From positions 1-64,000 of the forward strand of contig CAZEHJ010000007.1 of the NCBI GenBank assembly GCA_964512485.1: a DNA stretch of 64,000 bases, given 5' to 3'. A program made the translations under genes and the position numbers. The stretch is from CAZEHJ01 sp964512485 (lineage in GTDB: Bacteria; Bacteroidota; Rhodothermia; Rhodothermales; UBA10348). Shown one piece after another: positions 26,653-35,303 of this stretch. Below the pieces are notes generated by a model. It saw nothing but the letters and a program-made list of their open reading frames with translations, was not told the DNA's origin and did no database searches. The first letter of the stretch is position 1; each line of letters opens with the position of its first letter.

Positions 26653-27411
26653 TTATCGCACGTAGCTGGCTGCGTTAATATCAATGCTCGTACCAGTCGC
26701 ATGATCCGAGAGCCCGCTCACAAGGAGTACGACCATGGGTGCGACATCGGCAGGCTCAGTAAGGCGGTCGAGGGCGATTCCACCTTTTACGAATTCCTCG
26801 CCATACGCATCGATGGCGTCCTGGGCCATCGCTGTTCGGACGAATCCGGGTGCAACGGTGAACGCTTTTATCCCGTCCTTTCCAAACGCACGGGCAACCG
26901 ATCGGGCCAGAGAAACCATGGCCCCTTTCGAAGCGGCGTATGCGAGATAGTCTTCTGAATCCCCACGGAATGCGGCGCGGGATGCCATGTAAACAATATG
27001 ACCTACCCCTCTTTCCTGGAAGTGTGGAACGGCCGCTCGGGTCAGAATGGCTGCCGCACGAGAATTGACGTTCAGCGTGCGGTCCCAGTCGGCGGTCCAT
27101 GAGTCGAGATCATCATCAAGGGGTGCGTGAATCACGATGCCCGCATTGTTGACAAGGGCATCCACTTTGCCATACGCAGCCAGCACATCGGAAAACAACG
27201 AGTTTGCCTCCTCGGCATTGGCTAGATCAGCCTGGAAAATTCTGGCTCCATTGCCGATCTCGCTGCATAGCGATTCCGCTTCGTCTGCAGAGCGCCCATA
27301 GTGGACAGCAACCGTGGCTCCTGAAGCTCCCAGTTGCTTTGCAATTTCGCGTCCGATACCGCGACTGGCTCCGGTAACCAGAATGACTTTATCCGTCAGA
27401 TCAATGTGCAT
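26653..27411 (-). CDS. SDR family oxidoreductase in the methionine operon
   Basis: A 252-residue classical SDR with complete catalytic motifs: VTGASRGIGREIAK, LVNNAGIVIHAPL, the Ser region VYMASRAAF, and YAASKGAMVSLAR with Tyr and Lys. The end (DHATGTSIDINAASYVR) is near the usual IDVNGG pattern but altered. The frame is open 57 codons further, but the true start is 27411 (MHIDLTDKVILVTGAS), overlapping metX by about 11 bases. It sits between metX and lysC, where a homoserine dehydrogenase might be expected in an aspartate-to-homocysteine operon. SDR proteins are not known as homoserine dehydrogenases, so its reaction stays open. Confidence 0.88.
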   Translation of the reverse strand: MHIDLTDKVILVTGASRGIGREIAKQLGASGATVAVHYGRSADEAESLCSEIGNGARIFQADLANAEEANSLFSDVLAAYGKVDALVNNAGIVIHAPLDDDLDSWTADWDRTLNVNSRAAAILTRAAVPHFQERGVGHIVYMASRAAFRGDSEDYLAYAASKGAMVSLARSVARAFGKDGIKAFTVAPGFVRTAMAQDAIDAYGEEFVKGGIALDRLTEPADVAPMVVLLVSGLSDHATGTSIDINAASYVR

Positions 27412-28471
27412 GCCGATGAACGCGTACGTGTTTAGGATGCTGTATGGTTTTGCCAACCAGCCAGCGGGTAATTTTGCGATTGAGCGTATCTGCTTCCAGC
27501 AGGAAGGCGTCGTGTCCGTGAGAGGAATGGACGACTTCAAGGACTGCATTTGGAATATGCTCAGCCAATTCCTCCTGTTCATTCAGGGGAAAAAGGACGT
27601 CGGAATCTATACCCACAACCAGCACTTCCTGCTCAATGGAGGCCAGCACTTTTTCGTACTCGCCCCTGCCTCTGGATACATCATGCGAGTTCGACATCTG
27701 AGAAAGGCGCACGTAGCTGTTCGCATCGAAGCGATCGATCAGCTTCTTACCCTGATATCTCAAATACGTCTCAACAGAAAATGAATCCTCCGCTGGAACG
27801 ATATCCCTGGCGAATCGATCCCTGAACGATGTCGGGTTGCGATAGGACAACATGGCCATCATGCGGGCGGCGGCCAGTCCGCCGTCAGGCGGACTGGCCG
27901 CCGAGTAAAATCCGTCATTCCAATTTGGATCGGCGTAGATCGCCTGCCGCTGAGCTTCGCTCCAGCCAATGCACCACGCCGAGTGTCTGCCACTCGTTGC
28001 AATCGCGATGACACGTCGCAATTTTGGATCGATAAGCGCCCATTCGAGCGCTATCATGCCACCCAACGAGCTTCCAATAGTGGCTTCTACGCCGTCAATA
28101 CCGATCTCATCGAGAAGTCTGCGCTGAATGCGGACGTTGTCACGGACGGTGGTGACCGGAAATGCGCCTGAGTACGTCGATCCCGTGTCCGGATCGATCG
28201 TAGTCGGACCGGTAGAGCCATAACAGGAGCCCAGAAGATTGACACAGACGATGAAATATTTGTTTGTGTCCAGTGTGCGCCCCAGGCCAAAAAGTGGAGC
28301 CCACCAGTTTTCTACATTGCTGTCACCGGTCAGCGAGTGACAGGCCACGACGACATTGCTTCGCGCGGCGTTCAGTGTCCCCCAGGTTCGATAGGCCAGA
28401 TCGACATCCTTGAGGATGGTCCCATCTTCCAGCTCGAAGGACTCAAGTGTGTGGATCTTCAGTTCAGACAT
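27401..28471 (-). CDS. metX: Homoserine O-acetyltransferase (MetX)
   Basis: A 356-residue alpha/beta-hydrolase that activates homoserine with acetyl-CoA (or succinyl-CoA in some relatives) for methionine synthesis. The family signatures are NVVVACHSLTGDSN, WWAPLFGLGRTLDT and VCVNLLGSCYGSTGP. The nucleophilic Ser lies in TIGSSLGGMIALEW, the Asp in VVGIDSDVLFPL and the His in VVHSSHGHDAFLLE. The start codon lies eight bases inside the end of metB, and the SDR gene starts inside its own end, so the three genes are coupled. Acyl donor preference cannot be read with confidence from the sequence. Confidence 0.95.
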   Translation of the reverse strand: MSELKIHTLESFELEDGTILKDVDLAYRTWGTLNAARSNVVVACHSLTGDSNVENWWAPLFGLGRTLDTNKYFIVCVNLLGSCYGSTGPTTIDPDTGSTYSGAFPVTTVRDNVRIQRRLLDEIGIDGVEATIGSSLGGMIALEWALIDPKLRRVIAIATSGRHSAWCIGWSEAQRQAIYADPNWNDGFYSAASPPDGGLAAARMMAMLSYRNPTSFRDRFARDIVPAEDSFSVETYLRYQGKKLIDRFDANSYVRLSQMSNSHDVSRGRGEYEKVLASIEQEVLVVGIDSDVLFPLNEQEELAEHIPNAVLEVVHSSHGHDAFLLEADTLNRKITRWLVGKTIQHPKHVRVHRHAH

Positions 28472-29654
28472 TGGCCGTTTCAGAGGTGTTAGCTGATCTG
28501 GTTGTCCTACATCGCGAATGCTCCAGGGCCTGTTCGAGGTCTGCGAGCAGGTCTTCGATATGCTCTACACCGACAGAAAGACGGATTACGCTGTCCGTAA
28601 TACCGGCCTCTTCCCGGGCCTCGATGCGCATGGAAGCATGACTCATTGTGGATGGTTGTTCGATGAGAGATTCCACTCCACCCAATGATTCGGCCAGGGT
28701 GAACACCTGCGTCGAAGAGAGCAGCCGTCTGATGGCCGTCGCATCACCCTTGATTTTGAATGACACCATTCCTCCGAATCCGGACTGTTGTTCGGTTGCG
28801 AGAGCATGATCCGGATGAGTGGTCAGGCCGGGGTAATACACCTCCTCGACCAGATCGTGATTGTCCAGATATCCAGCAACCGCGTGGGCATTTTCTTCGT
28901 GCTGACGCAATCTCAAAGGAAGCGTCTTCAGTCCACGAAGCACCAACCAGCTGTCAAACGGCACAGTGGTAGCGCCCGAGGCGTTGGCCGCAAAGTGAAC
29001 CAGATTACGACCTTCCTCCGTTGCAGCTACGACCACTCCGCCGACTACATCGGAATGACCATTCAGATACTTGGTCGTCGAATGCACGACGTAGTCTGCC
29101 CCAAAATCGAACGGTTTCTGAAAGAGCGGAGACAAAAATGTGTTGTCCACGGCGAAGTCGATTCCTGCATCCGCGGCAATCTTGCCAATCTTGCGCAGGT
29201 CGTACACGCGCAGCAGAGGATTGGAAGGTGTTTCAACCCATACAAGCCTGGTTTCCGGCCGCAGATTCAGCGCCAGATTCAATGGATCACTCAGGTCCAC
29301 GAACGAAACACTGAGTTTCCCCTGATTCTGAAGCCAGGTCAGCAGTCTCTCAGTTCCTCCGTAGCAGTCGTGAGAACAGACGACGTGGGCGTCGGACGAA
29401 TACAGAGACAGCACCGTAGCAACGGCTGCCATACCGCTGGCGACGCAAACCGCTCCAGCACCTCCTTCCAGGTCTGCGAGCGTCGATTCCAGCGCAGCGC
29501 GCGTGGGATTGCCGCTTCTTGAATAGTCATACTCAGGCTTGCCGTTCGTGTCATCGAAACGAAAAATGGCAGTCTGGTAAATCGGAAGAGAAACGCTCTT
29601 GTAGGCTCCATCGGTGTGCTGGCCGGCGAGCGTGAGACGCGTTTGAGGATGCAT
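28464..29654 (-). CDS. metB: Cystathionine gamma-synthase / trans-sulfuration PLP enzyme
   Basis: A 396-residue Cys/Met-metabolism PLP enzyme. The N-terminal YDYSRSGNPTRAALE and CVASGMAAVATVLSLY place it in the gamma family. PLP contacts are seen in FAVDNTFLSPLFQKPFDFGA, with the Schiff-base lysine in VVHSTTKYLNGHSDVVGG. The C-terminal ESLGGVESLIEQPSTMSHAS is the gamma-synthase/gamma-lyase signature. Beside metX it most likely makes cystathionine (or homocysteine) from O-acylhomoserine; a gamma-lyase cannot be ruled out. It is the first gene of the riboswitch-led operon, about 200 bases downstream of the terminator stem. Confidence 0.93.
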   Translation of the reverse strand: MHPQTRLTLAGQHTDGAYKSVSLPIYQTAIFRFDDTNGKPEYDYSRSGNPTRAALESTLADLEGGAGAVCVASGMAAVATVLSLYSSDAHVVCSHDCYGGTERLLTWLQNQGKLSVSFVDLSDPLNLALNLRPETRLVWVETPSNPLLRVYDLRKIGKIAADAGIDFAVDNTFLSPLFQKPFDFGADYVVHSTTKYLNGHSDVVGGVVVAATEEGRNLVHFAANASGATTVPFDSWLVLRGLKTLPLRLRQHEENAHAVAGYLDNHDLVEEVYYPGLTTHPDHALATEQQSGFGGMVSFKIKGDATAIRRLLSSTQVFTLAESLGGVESLIEQPSTMSHASMRIEAREEAGITDSVIRLSVGVEHIEDLLADLEQALEHSRCRTTRSANTSETANV

Positions 29655-29860
29655 GGTCTTGATCGGTTAAGTATCTCGGGTTTCATATTGCTTCCACCCG
29701 GAAGTCCGATCTCAGTGCCTTTCGAATTCGCAGCTTGTGGCGCGCCAGATCCAGAAGGGAAATGCGCCGGCCGAAGCCTCATGAGCTTCAATGATCGTAA
29801 ACACGGTCACTGCCCATGGCATTTGCCCATCTTTGCCTTTGGTTTCGAAAAAAGAGGATA

Positions 29861-29891
29861 TAAAAAAACCCTCCGGATAAATCGGGAGGGT
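29861..29891 (-). terminator. Riboswitch-linked intrinsic terminator
   Basis: Read on the minus strand, a 7-bp stem ACCCTCC / GGAGGGT with a 10-base loop is followed by seven T. It lies between the SAM-I aptamer and metB and is the expected expression platform. A CGAAGCA/TGCTTCG inverted repeat at 29898-29912 lies between aptamer and terminator and could take part in the switch. Confidence 0.88.
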
Positions 29892-29916
29892 CGCCATCGA
29901 AGCAGTGCTTCGGCGT

Positions 29917-30030
29917 CCTTCCCATCATCCTCGAAACTTCGAGCAGGATTTAGCACCATTTGATCTCCTATTGGAGTTCCGGTTGCTACGACGTCTTAGG
30001 GCCTGTCCCTCGGTCGTTCTTGATGGAAGT
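29917..30030 (-). ncRNA. SAM-I (S-box) riboswitch aptamer
   Basis: On the minus strand the leader shows the S-box core in order. The P1 5' strand CTTCCATCAAGA leads into GAGGGACAGGCCC with the kink-turn region, then GACGTCGTAGCAACC. The P3-P4 part GGTGCTAAATCCTGC follows, and the 3' strand GATGATGGGAAG closes P1. These match the conserved blocks of SAM-I riboswitches (GAGGGACnGGCCC, GCAACC, GGTGCnAAnTCC). When S-adenosylmethionine binds, the downstream terminator forms and the metB-metX-SDR-lysC-asd operon is switched off. No anti-Shine-Dalgarno element is needed. Confidence 0.92.
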
Positions 30031-30268
30031 GCGGCAAGTATACGGCACGAACGCTTTTCTGTCCAAATGATGGCGGCATTGTCCTGCAATCTTGACAGAT
30101 CCTCAACACGACCACTCTCCCCGATGATCACTCATCCCCACCTGGTGTCCATTCATGTGCCCGATGTGACTATTCGGCCTGTATGATTCAGAAACAGCCC
30201 TTTTTGGGAACAGCAATTGAATGTAAAGACACCAGAACCCGCCGATCACATGGTTAAAGGAGACGGAA

Positions 30269-30682
30269 ATGAACGCAAACAAATTGAAAATCACGCTGCA
30301 AACAATAGCAGTTTCCCTGGTCTTGACGGGTTGCATATCGACTGCTGACGTGTCAAACGAAGCAACTCTCGACAACACAGGACAGATCGTCTGGCTGGAA
30401 AACGCACTTCAGGAAGAGGGTGTTTTTGTGTCACCGAAAGGTCCGGCCGATCTGAACGTTCCGGCGATTTCGAGCACGCTGCTCGTTCTCGATGGACGAG
30501 ACGTATTGAGCGTTTACGAGTTCGATGACCTGGAGCTTGCCTCCAGCGAAGCATATGAGTTCTCAAACATCCGGGCGGACAGCGATGTGTATCTGAAAGA
30601 TGCTCTCGTGGTCGTTCGGACAAGTGGCCGGGATACCGGGTTATCTCAAACGCTGAGGGAGATCATGGGGAACGCTCTTTAG
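30269..30682 (+). CDS. Small predicted lipoprotein, unknown function
   Basis: A 137-residue protein that I do not recognise. The N-terminus MNANKLKITLQTIAVSLVLTGC is a lipoprotein signal with the lipobox LTGC (Cys22). The mature part (about 115 residues) is acidic with alternating beta-like segments such as TLLVLDGRDVLSVYEFDDLEL and DVYLKDALVVVRTSG; no known domain is apparent. It has a clear Shine-Dalgarno AAAGGAG a few bases upstream of the ATG, which is unusual in this window. It stands alone, divergent from the methionine operon and convergent with the SRPBCC gene. Confidence 0.75.
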   Translation: MNANKLKITLQTIAVSLVLTGCISTADVSNEATLDNTGQIVWLENALQEEGVFVSPKGPADLNVPAISSTLLVLDGRDVLSVYEFDDLELASSEAYEFSNIRADSDVYLKDALVVVRTSGRDTGLSQTLREIMGNAL

Positions 30683-30829
30683 CGACCCGGTCGGTACGTC
30701 AGACTGAGCCTGAATCTTCCGGGGTGCGGGTGGGCGTGGTTGGTGGTGCATGATGAGTGGTCGCCCGCCCGCATTCCTGGAACAGAATTCTCTCAATCAC
30801 AGAGATGCAGCGCCGGGAGGGTAGCCCTT

Positions 30830-31261
30830 TCAGGCGTCATCCCTCTTGGAATACTCCACTACCTCTCCTCGCTCAACGAAACGCTTCAGAAGCCGCAGGT
30901 AGGAGGCCCAGCAATACGACGAAATGCGGAAATGATCGTTGGTCTCTGCCCACTTGCTGTGACGAAACGAGACCCACGTCCACTCGCCTTTCTCTTGCAG
31001 TTCAATACTGAGAAGGGTACCGGTCCAGTCCGGTTCTGCAGACGTGAATTCCCATCCGATCAACGAATCGGGGACCGCTGAAACCACCCGTCCTGTCCAG
31101 TCATATTCAGGTCCGAAATAGAACCTGTATTCCGAATTTATGTCCGGCCGACCCTCAGATTTCAGGGTCCACCACGCATCGAGTCCGTCGGGAGTCGTTA
31201 TTGCCGCATAGACGTCTGCGGCGCATGCGTGAATCGGAAGTTTATGATCAATGGCTGCCAT
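30830..31261 (-). CDS. SRPBCC / AHSA1-like domain protein
   Basis: A 143-residue START/Bet-v1-fold protein of the SRPBCC (AHSA1) group. The N-terminal HKLPIHACAADVYAAITTPD followed by GLDAWW is the family start (a strand plus the first helix and the tryptophan pair). The middle WTGRVVSAVPDSLIGWEF and the C-terminal helix SYLRLLKRFVERGE complete the hydrophobic-cavity fold. Members bind small hydrophobic ligands or act as Hsp90-cochaperone-like domains; the ligand is unknown. Its start overlaps the end of the upstream FG-GAP protein gene by 14 bases, so the two are probably translated together. Confidence 0.85.
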   Translation of the reverse strand: MAAIDHKLPIHACAADVYAAITTPDGLDAWWTLKSEGRPDINSEYRFYFGPEYDWTGRVVSAVPDSLIGWEFTSAEPDWTGTLLSIELQEKGEWTWVSFRHSKWAETNDHFRISSYCWASYLRLLKRFVERGEVVEYSKRDDA

Positions 31262-32969
31262 TGCTTTCTGCTGGATTACCAGACAGAATAAGCGTCCTTC
31301 CGGATTGATACCCGTTTTTCATGCTGTACGCTGATGTGATAAGGAAGTCCGGATAGCCATCGCCGTCAACGTCTCCCATCCCCGTCGTATCAAATCCGAG
31401 CGTCTCGCCAGCCACCTTTCCAGTAATGGTGTAGAGCAACGAAGCATCCCTTCCGGAATGGATGTACAACTTTCCACCCGAAACAGCGGCACTTCTATGC
31501 TGCCAGGCTCCAACGACCAGATCATCATATCCATCCAGGTTTACATCTCCGGCATCGGAGATCCCGATTCCGTATCCATCTCCTGCCGTTTCACCACTGA
31601 GGCTGTACAGCTTCGAACCGTCCGCTCCCGAATACAGGTACACTTTACCAGCGCCCGTGGCTACCGAATTGTCCCCCCAGTCAGAGATGTACACATCCTG
31701 ATGTCCGTCCGCATTGAGGTCTCCGACCACTGACAAGAACATGCTTCCGTAGGCCCCCGCTCCCGAGTCGGGCTCGGCTACGAACTGGGCTTCCTGAGAC
31801 AGGGAATTGTAAACATATGCTTTACCGGTCCCACGTTCTCCAGCACCCGGAGCCCCGATAACAAACGTAAATCCTTTGTCGTGCGAAGTGCCTGAGACCG
31901 ATGAACCAAATCCGTGTCCCGCCCCTTCACCATTGACTGTCAGAAGTGTCGACTGGTCTGCTCCCGAGATAATGTGGATTGAACCAGTCTGAGAAAGGTC
32001 GCCTCCGTTGATGGCTCCCCCCCAAACCTGAAACGGCTGTCCGATGAGCACATCCGAATGGCCATCGCCATTTGCATCTCCGATGCCCTTGACCGACAGA
32101 CCGAAAGCTCCTGGAGCTTCATCTCCTGAAACAGTGAAAAGAACCTCTCCATCCGTTCCTGAATAGACGCGAACCTGATTGGCGTACGGCGCTCCGGCCA
32201 CCACATCGGGTACCCCGTCTGCATTTACGTCACCCGCAGCCTCGATTCCGTGACCAAGCCTTCCGCCCGGCCATTCACCCGTAGCCGTCCAGAGAAGATC
32301 ACCTTTGCGTCCTGAATAGACATAAATCTTGCCCAGGCCACTGGAAAAACCAGGAGAAGACGTCGTGACATCGTTCACACCATCACCATCCACATCGCCA
32401 ATGTTGCGAGCTATCCAGCCAAACGTGTCGCCGGCCTGTTCGCCGTACCAATCCTGAATGACCTTTGTGCCTTCTACAAATGAATCCAGAAATTCCTCAT
32501 CTGCCGGGAAAAGATCTCGATAGCGCGGATCATCGTTGATATTCGCAGCCGCTGGCGAAGCGCCAATGTTTGCTGCCAATACGGCTCCGGAATCTCGCGC
32601 GTCGAAAAGCCATTTGAATGCCTCGTCGTGGTTGTCGACAAATGCGTATGCGACTCCCAGATTAAACATGATGCCCGGCGTTCCGGGGGCTTTTTCTGCC
32701 GCCATTTTGAAAGCTTCCAGGGAGGCTTCAAAACTCGAATTCCTCCGCTGAACCGTACCCAGAGTCGTCCATCCCTGAACGAAATCAGGATGATCGGCAG
32801 TGAGAGCATTCAGTTGGCTGATTCCCTCAGCAGTCTGGCCAGAGTTTATCTGGCTCATGGCAGCACCGAGTCGGGCGGCCGGTGTTTTTGTACCCGGCGT
32901 CTGGCCGAAAACAGGCAGCGCAACCATGCAAAGAAAGCATACTGCTGCCGAAAAGAGGTTCTTGGGCAT
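31248..32969 (-). CDS. TPR plus FG-GAP/integrin-type propeller exported protein
   Basis: A 573-residue exported protein. A signal peptide (about 1-22, ending VFGQ) leads into tetratricopeptide-like helices (about 30-140: SQINSGQTAEGISQLNALTA, FNLGVAYAFVDNHDEAFKWL). From about 175 to 565 follow seven FG-GAP repeats with integrin-like calcium loops, for example DVDGDGVNDV, DVNADGVPDVVAGAP, DANGDGHSDVLIGQP, DLNADGHQDVYISD, DVNLDGYDDLVVGA and DVDGDGYPDFLITS. This makes a seven-bladed calcium-binding propeller. The TPR/FG-GAP combination suggests a protein-protein or surface role. It precedes the SRPBCC gene and follows a T9SS-exported propeller protein on the same strand. Confidence 0.85.
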   Translation of the reverse strand: MPKNLFSAAVCFLCMVALPVFGQTPGTKTPAARLGAAMSQINSGQTAEGISQLNALTADHPDFVQGWTTLGTVQRRNSSFEASLEAFKMAAEKAPGTPGIMFNLGVAYAFVDNHDEAFKWLFDARDSGAVLAANIGASPAAANINDDPRYRDLFPADEEFLDSFVEGTKVIQDWYGEQAGDTFGWIARNIGDVDGDGVNDVTTSSPGFSSGLGKIYVYSGRKGDLLWTATGEWPGGRLGHGIEAAGDVNADGVPDVVAGAPYANQVRVYSGTDGEVLFTVSGDEAPGAFGLSVKGIGDANGDGHSDVLIGQPFQVWGGAINGGDLSQTGSIHIISGADQSTLLTVNGEGAGHGFGSSVSGTSHDKGFTFVIGAPGAGERGTGKAYVYNSLSQEAQFVAEPDSGAGAYGSMFLSVVGDLNADGHQDVYISDWGDNSVATGAGKVYLYSGADGSKLYSLSGETAGDGYGIGISDAGDVNLDGYDDLVVGAWQHRSAAVSGGKLYIHSGRDASLLYTITGKVAGETLGFDTTGMGDVDGDGYPDFLITSAYSMKNGYQSGRTLILSGNPAESNGSH

Positions 32970-33057
32970 TTTGATGGCAAATTGGTTAGGCAGAACCTAC
33001 CAAATCATGCTCAGAACCGGACCATTTTTAACATGGGAGGACTTTTTGACGCCGTGA

Positions 33058-35172
33058 CTAGTTGATCACGGAGAATGAACCGCTCTTCGAAGAGGCCCCT
33101 GAACGAACCCGATACAGGTACAATCCTGCGTTCAGCTTCGAGACATCGAGAGCCATTTCCGCGGTTGTATCCAGAATGTATGTAGAGGATGACTGAACTC
33201 GTCGTCCCAACATGTCGAAGACGTCGATATCAACCCGCGACGGTGAGGCCATAATAATCGGCAATGATATCCGGTTCAACGCCGGATTGGGAAACGGTGC
33301 CCCGAGTGATAACCGATCCGGTAGCTCGGTCGACTCTTCAACGGCGACACCGGCGGTGATGTGACTGAACAATCCACCATCTACCGTTCCGACAAAAGCG
33401 TTGCCGTAGCCGTCGAAAGCAATAGAGGTCACCCGTTCATGACCTTCCAAGCCTCCATTCATGGGCAGCCACTTCCCGCTCCAGGGGTTCAGTTGAAATA
33501 CTCCACTTCCATAGGTCGTAATGTGGGGCGTTCCATTTCGGTCAAATTCGACGCTTCGGATGTCTTCCGAACCAACCAGTCCTGTGCCAGCGTTGTGCCA
33601 GGTCACGCCATCATCCCAGGATTCAACGACGGCTGAAAATCTGGTGCCACCCAGTATCCGACCCTCGTGTTTTGCGAACGTCTGCACATCGAACCAGGGC
33701 GCGGTATTTGAGGCCATGACCTGCCAACCATTTCCACTCAGATCCCGTCGCCACGCATCCCATGACGCTCCGGCCAGTATCGCGCCGGAGTCGGTCTCTA
33801 TGACGGCTGATATATCCCTGAAAGCCTGATCGCTACCCTGAACTGTCGAAGCCGCCCAGGAATGTCCGTCGAAGAAATACACGCCGGCGTGATATCCGGC
33901 CAGGATGGTTCCGTCAGAGGTGATATCTATATCCCGGATGGACGGCATTCCCGGAGGACCAAGTGCAGTCCACCCGTTCGACGCCGTGAGTTTCCAGACG
34001 CCGACCGTCGTCGCCGCGATCAGTTGTCCTTCTGCGTCCAGATCTATGTCTGTAATTTTTTGAATCAAGGGTTCGGATTCGAAACCTCTTTGCCAGTTCA
34101 CTCCCAGATCTGTGGAAATGAACAGGCCTCCGTTCGTACCGGCCACCAATCGCCCGTCATCAAGAGCCCGTACGACCGTAATCTGGCTGTCCAATCCCTG
34201 GCTGGACGCGTTCCATGACGCACCATTATCGGTGGACCTCAGAATGCCTTCGCCTTGCGTCCCAATCAATATGGATGATTCGAGAAACAGCATTGATTGC
34301 ACCCCTGACCCGGAGGCCGGGCTTGCTGACCAGGATGAACCGTCGTCCGTCGATTCGAACAGGTTGCGATATCCCCCTGCGAAAATGTGCCCTTCGGGAC
34401 CGACTTTGAGCTCAGCGACCGTGAACGGATCTGGAAACGGTTGAACGCAGGTCCAGAGCGTCCCATTTCCGCGAGAGCGGTAAATGGAGCATCCCCCATT
34501 TTCAGGATTAATACCCGCGAAAATGCTGCCGACATCATTCGTTTCGATCGATACAACATTGTATTCCTGAAGTCCGGTCGAGGCGAACTCCCAGTTCAGC
34601 CCCATGTCAGATGAACGGAATATTCCCAGTGATGTGGCTGCAAACAGATATTCCGAATTGGATGAGAGGTCCTGCACCGCGACATCAAATCCCTGAAGCG
34701 TATGCGCGCTCCAGGATCCGGCCGATCCAACTGAGCGATAGACAAATCCGTTCGACCCGGCGAGCAATAATCCTGGTTCCGGCTCGAGGACGGTCGACGT
34801 GAAGATGTTGGCGAGTGCCGCAAAATGCCAGGTGTCATCTCCGGCAGGCAAGCGGTACAGGCCGGTTCCCCAGGTAGCAGCCCAGAGCGACCCGTCATCG
34901 CGGGCATGCAAGTCGCGGACATCGAACTGAACCAGCCCGTCCGAAACGTTTTCCCACGATTGTCCCTGATCGACGCTCTGGAACACCCCGTTGGATGTGG
35001 CGGCAAAGATCTGCCCACCGGCGGTCCGTTCCAGGTCCCAGACGGTCGTTCCTCCGAACGGTCCATTGACGCCGGACCAATAATCCGTCTGAGCTCTGAC
35101 CTCGGTGGTCAGTGCCAGTAGAATGGCCGTCGATAAAACGAAGCGGGTGATATGACGATAAGACATAGACAT
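33058..35172 (-). CDS. T9SS-exported BNR/YCF48-like propeller protein
   Basis: A 704-residue secreted protein. The N-terminal signal peptide ends near VRAQ28. The body is built from repeated BNR/sortilin-like propeller motifs of the form S-D-G-SW, for example SVDQGQSWENVSDG, SSDMGLNWEFASTG, STDNGASWNASSQG and STDLGVNWQRG. The last 80 residues are a T9SS type A sorting domain: LGAPFPNPALNRISLPI, VDIDVFDMLGRRV, and the final LNAGLYLYRVRSG...FSVIN. This tail directs export across the outer membrane and attachment or release. The start at MSMSYRH has a second ATG two codons later. The ligand is unknown. Confidence 0.88.
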   Translation of the reverse strand: MSMSYRHITRFVLSTAILLALTTEVRAQTDYWSGVNGPFGGTTVWDLERTAGGQIFAATSNGVFQSVDQGQSWENVSDGLVQFDVRDLHARDDGSLWAATWGTGLYRLPAGDDTWHFAALANIFTSTVLEPEPGLLLAGSNGFVYRSVGSAGSWSAHTLQGFDVAVQDLSSNSEYLFAATSLGIFRSSDMGLNWEFASTGLQEYNVVSIETNDVGSIFAGINPENGGCSIYRSRGNGTLWTCVQPFPDPFTVAELKVGPEGHIFAGGYRNLFESTDDGSSWSASPASGSGVQSMLFLESSILIGTQGEGILRSTDNGASWNASSQGLDSQITVVRALDDGRLVAGTNGGLFISTDLGVNWQRGFESEPLIQKITDIDLDAEGQLIAATTVGVWKLTASNGWTALGPPGMPSIRDIDITSDGTILAGYHAGVYFFDGHSWAASTVQGSDQAFRDISAVIETDSGAILAGASWDAWRRDLSGNGWQVMASNTAPWFDVQTFAKHEGRILGGTRFSAVVESWDDGVTWHNAGTGLVGSEDIRSVEFDRNGTPHITTYGSGVFQLNPWSGKWLPMNGGLEGHERVTSIAFDGYGNAFVGTVDGGLFSHITAGVAVEESTELPDRLSLGAPFPNPALNRISLPIIMASPSRVDIDVFDMLGRRVQSSSTYILDTTAEMALDVSKLNAGLYLYRVRSGASSKSGSFSVIN

Positions 35173-35303
35173 CCACCATCATTATCGACCGAAAAACGTC
35201 ATTTTAAAACGAATCAGGGGCGAACCTGCAGCTTTTCAGAGCATGCCTGAACGGTTGGCGAAAAAGCGAGGACGACCAGAGCTTCCAGGCGCCGGGAGAA
35301 CGA

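Larger units (their letters stand above)
29655..30268. other. 614-base spacer holding the riboswitch leader
   Basis: It contains the SAM-I aptamer and terminator (described separately). Between the terminator and metB (29655-29860) there is no other signal, and the short open frames seen there have no family resemblance. The right half (30040-30268) is the divergent promoter region for the operon and the lipoprotein gene. Confidence 0.5.

Noticed and set aside
28788..29522. Long frame antisense to metB
   Set aside because: metB has full conserved motifs; the antisense translation has none.
32982..33003. Bulged hairpin TTGGTTAGG/CCTACCAA near the start of the FG-GAP gene
   Set aside because: The stem is short with a bulge and lacks a T-run, so it is not a convincing terminator.
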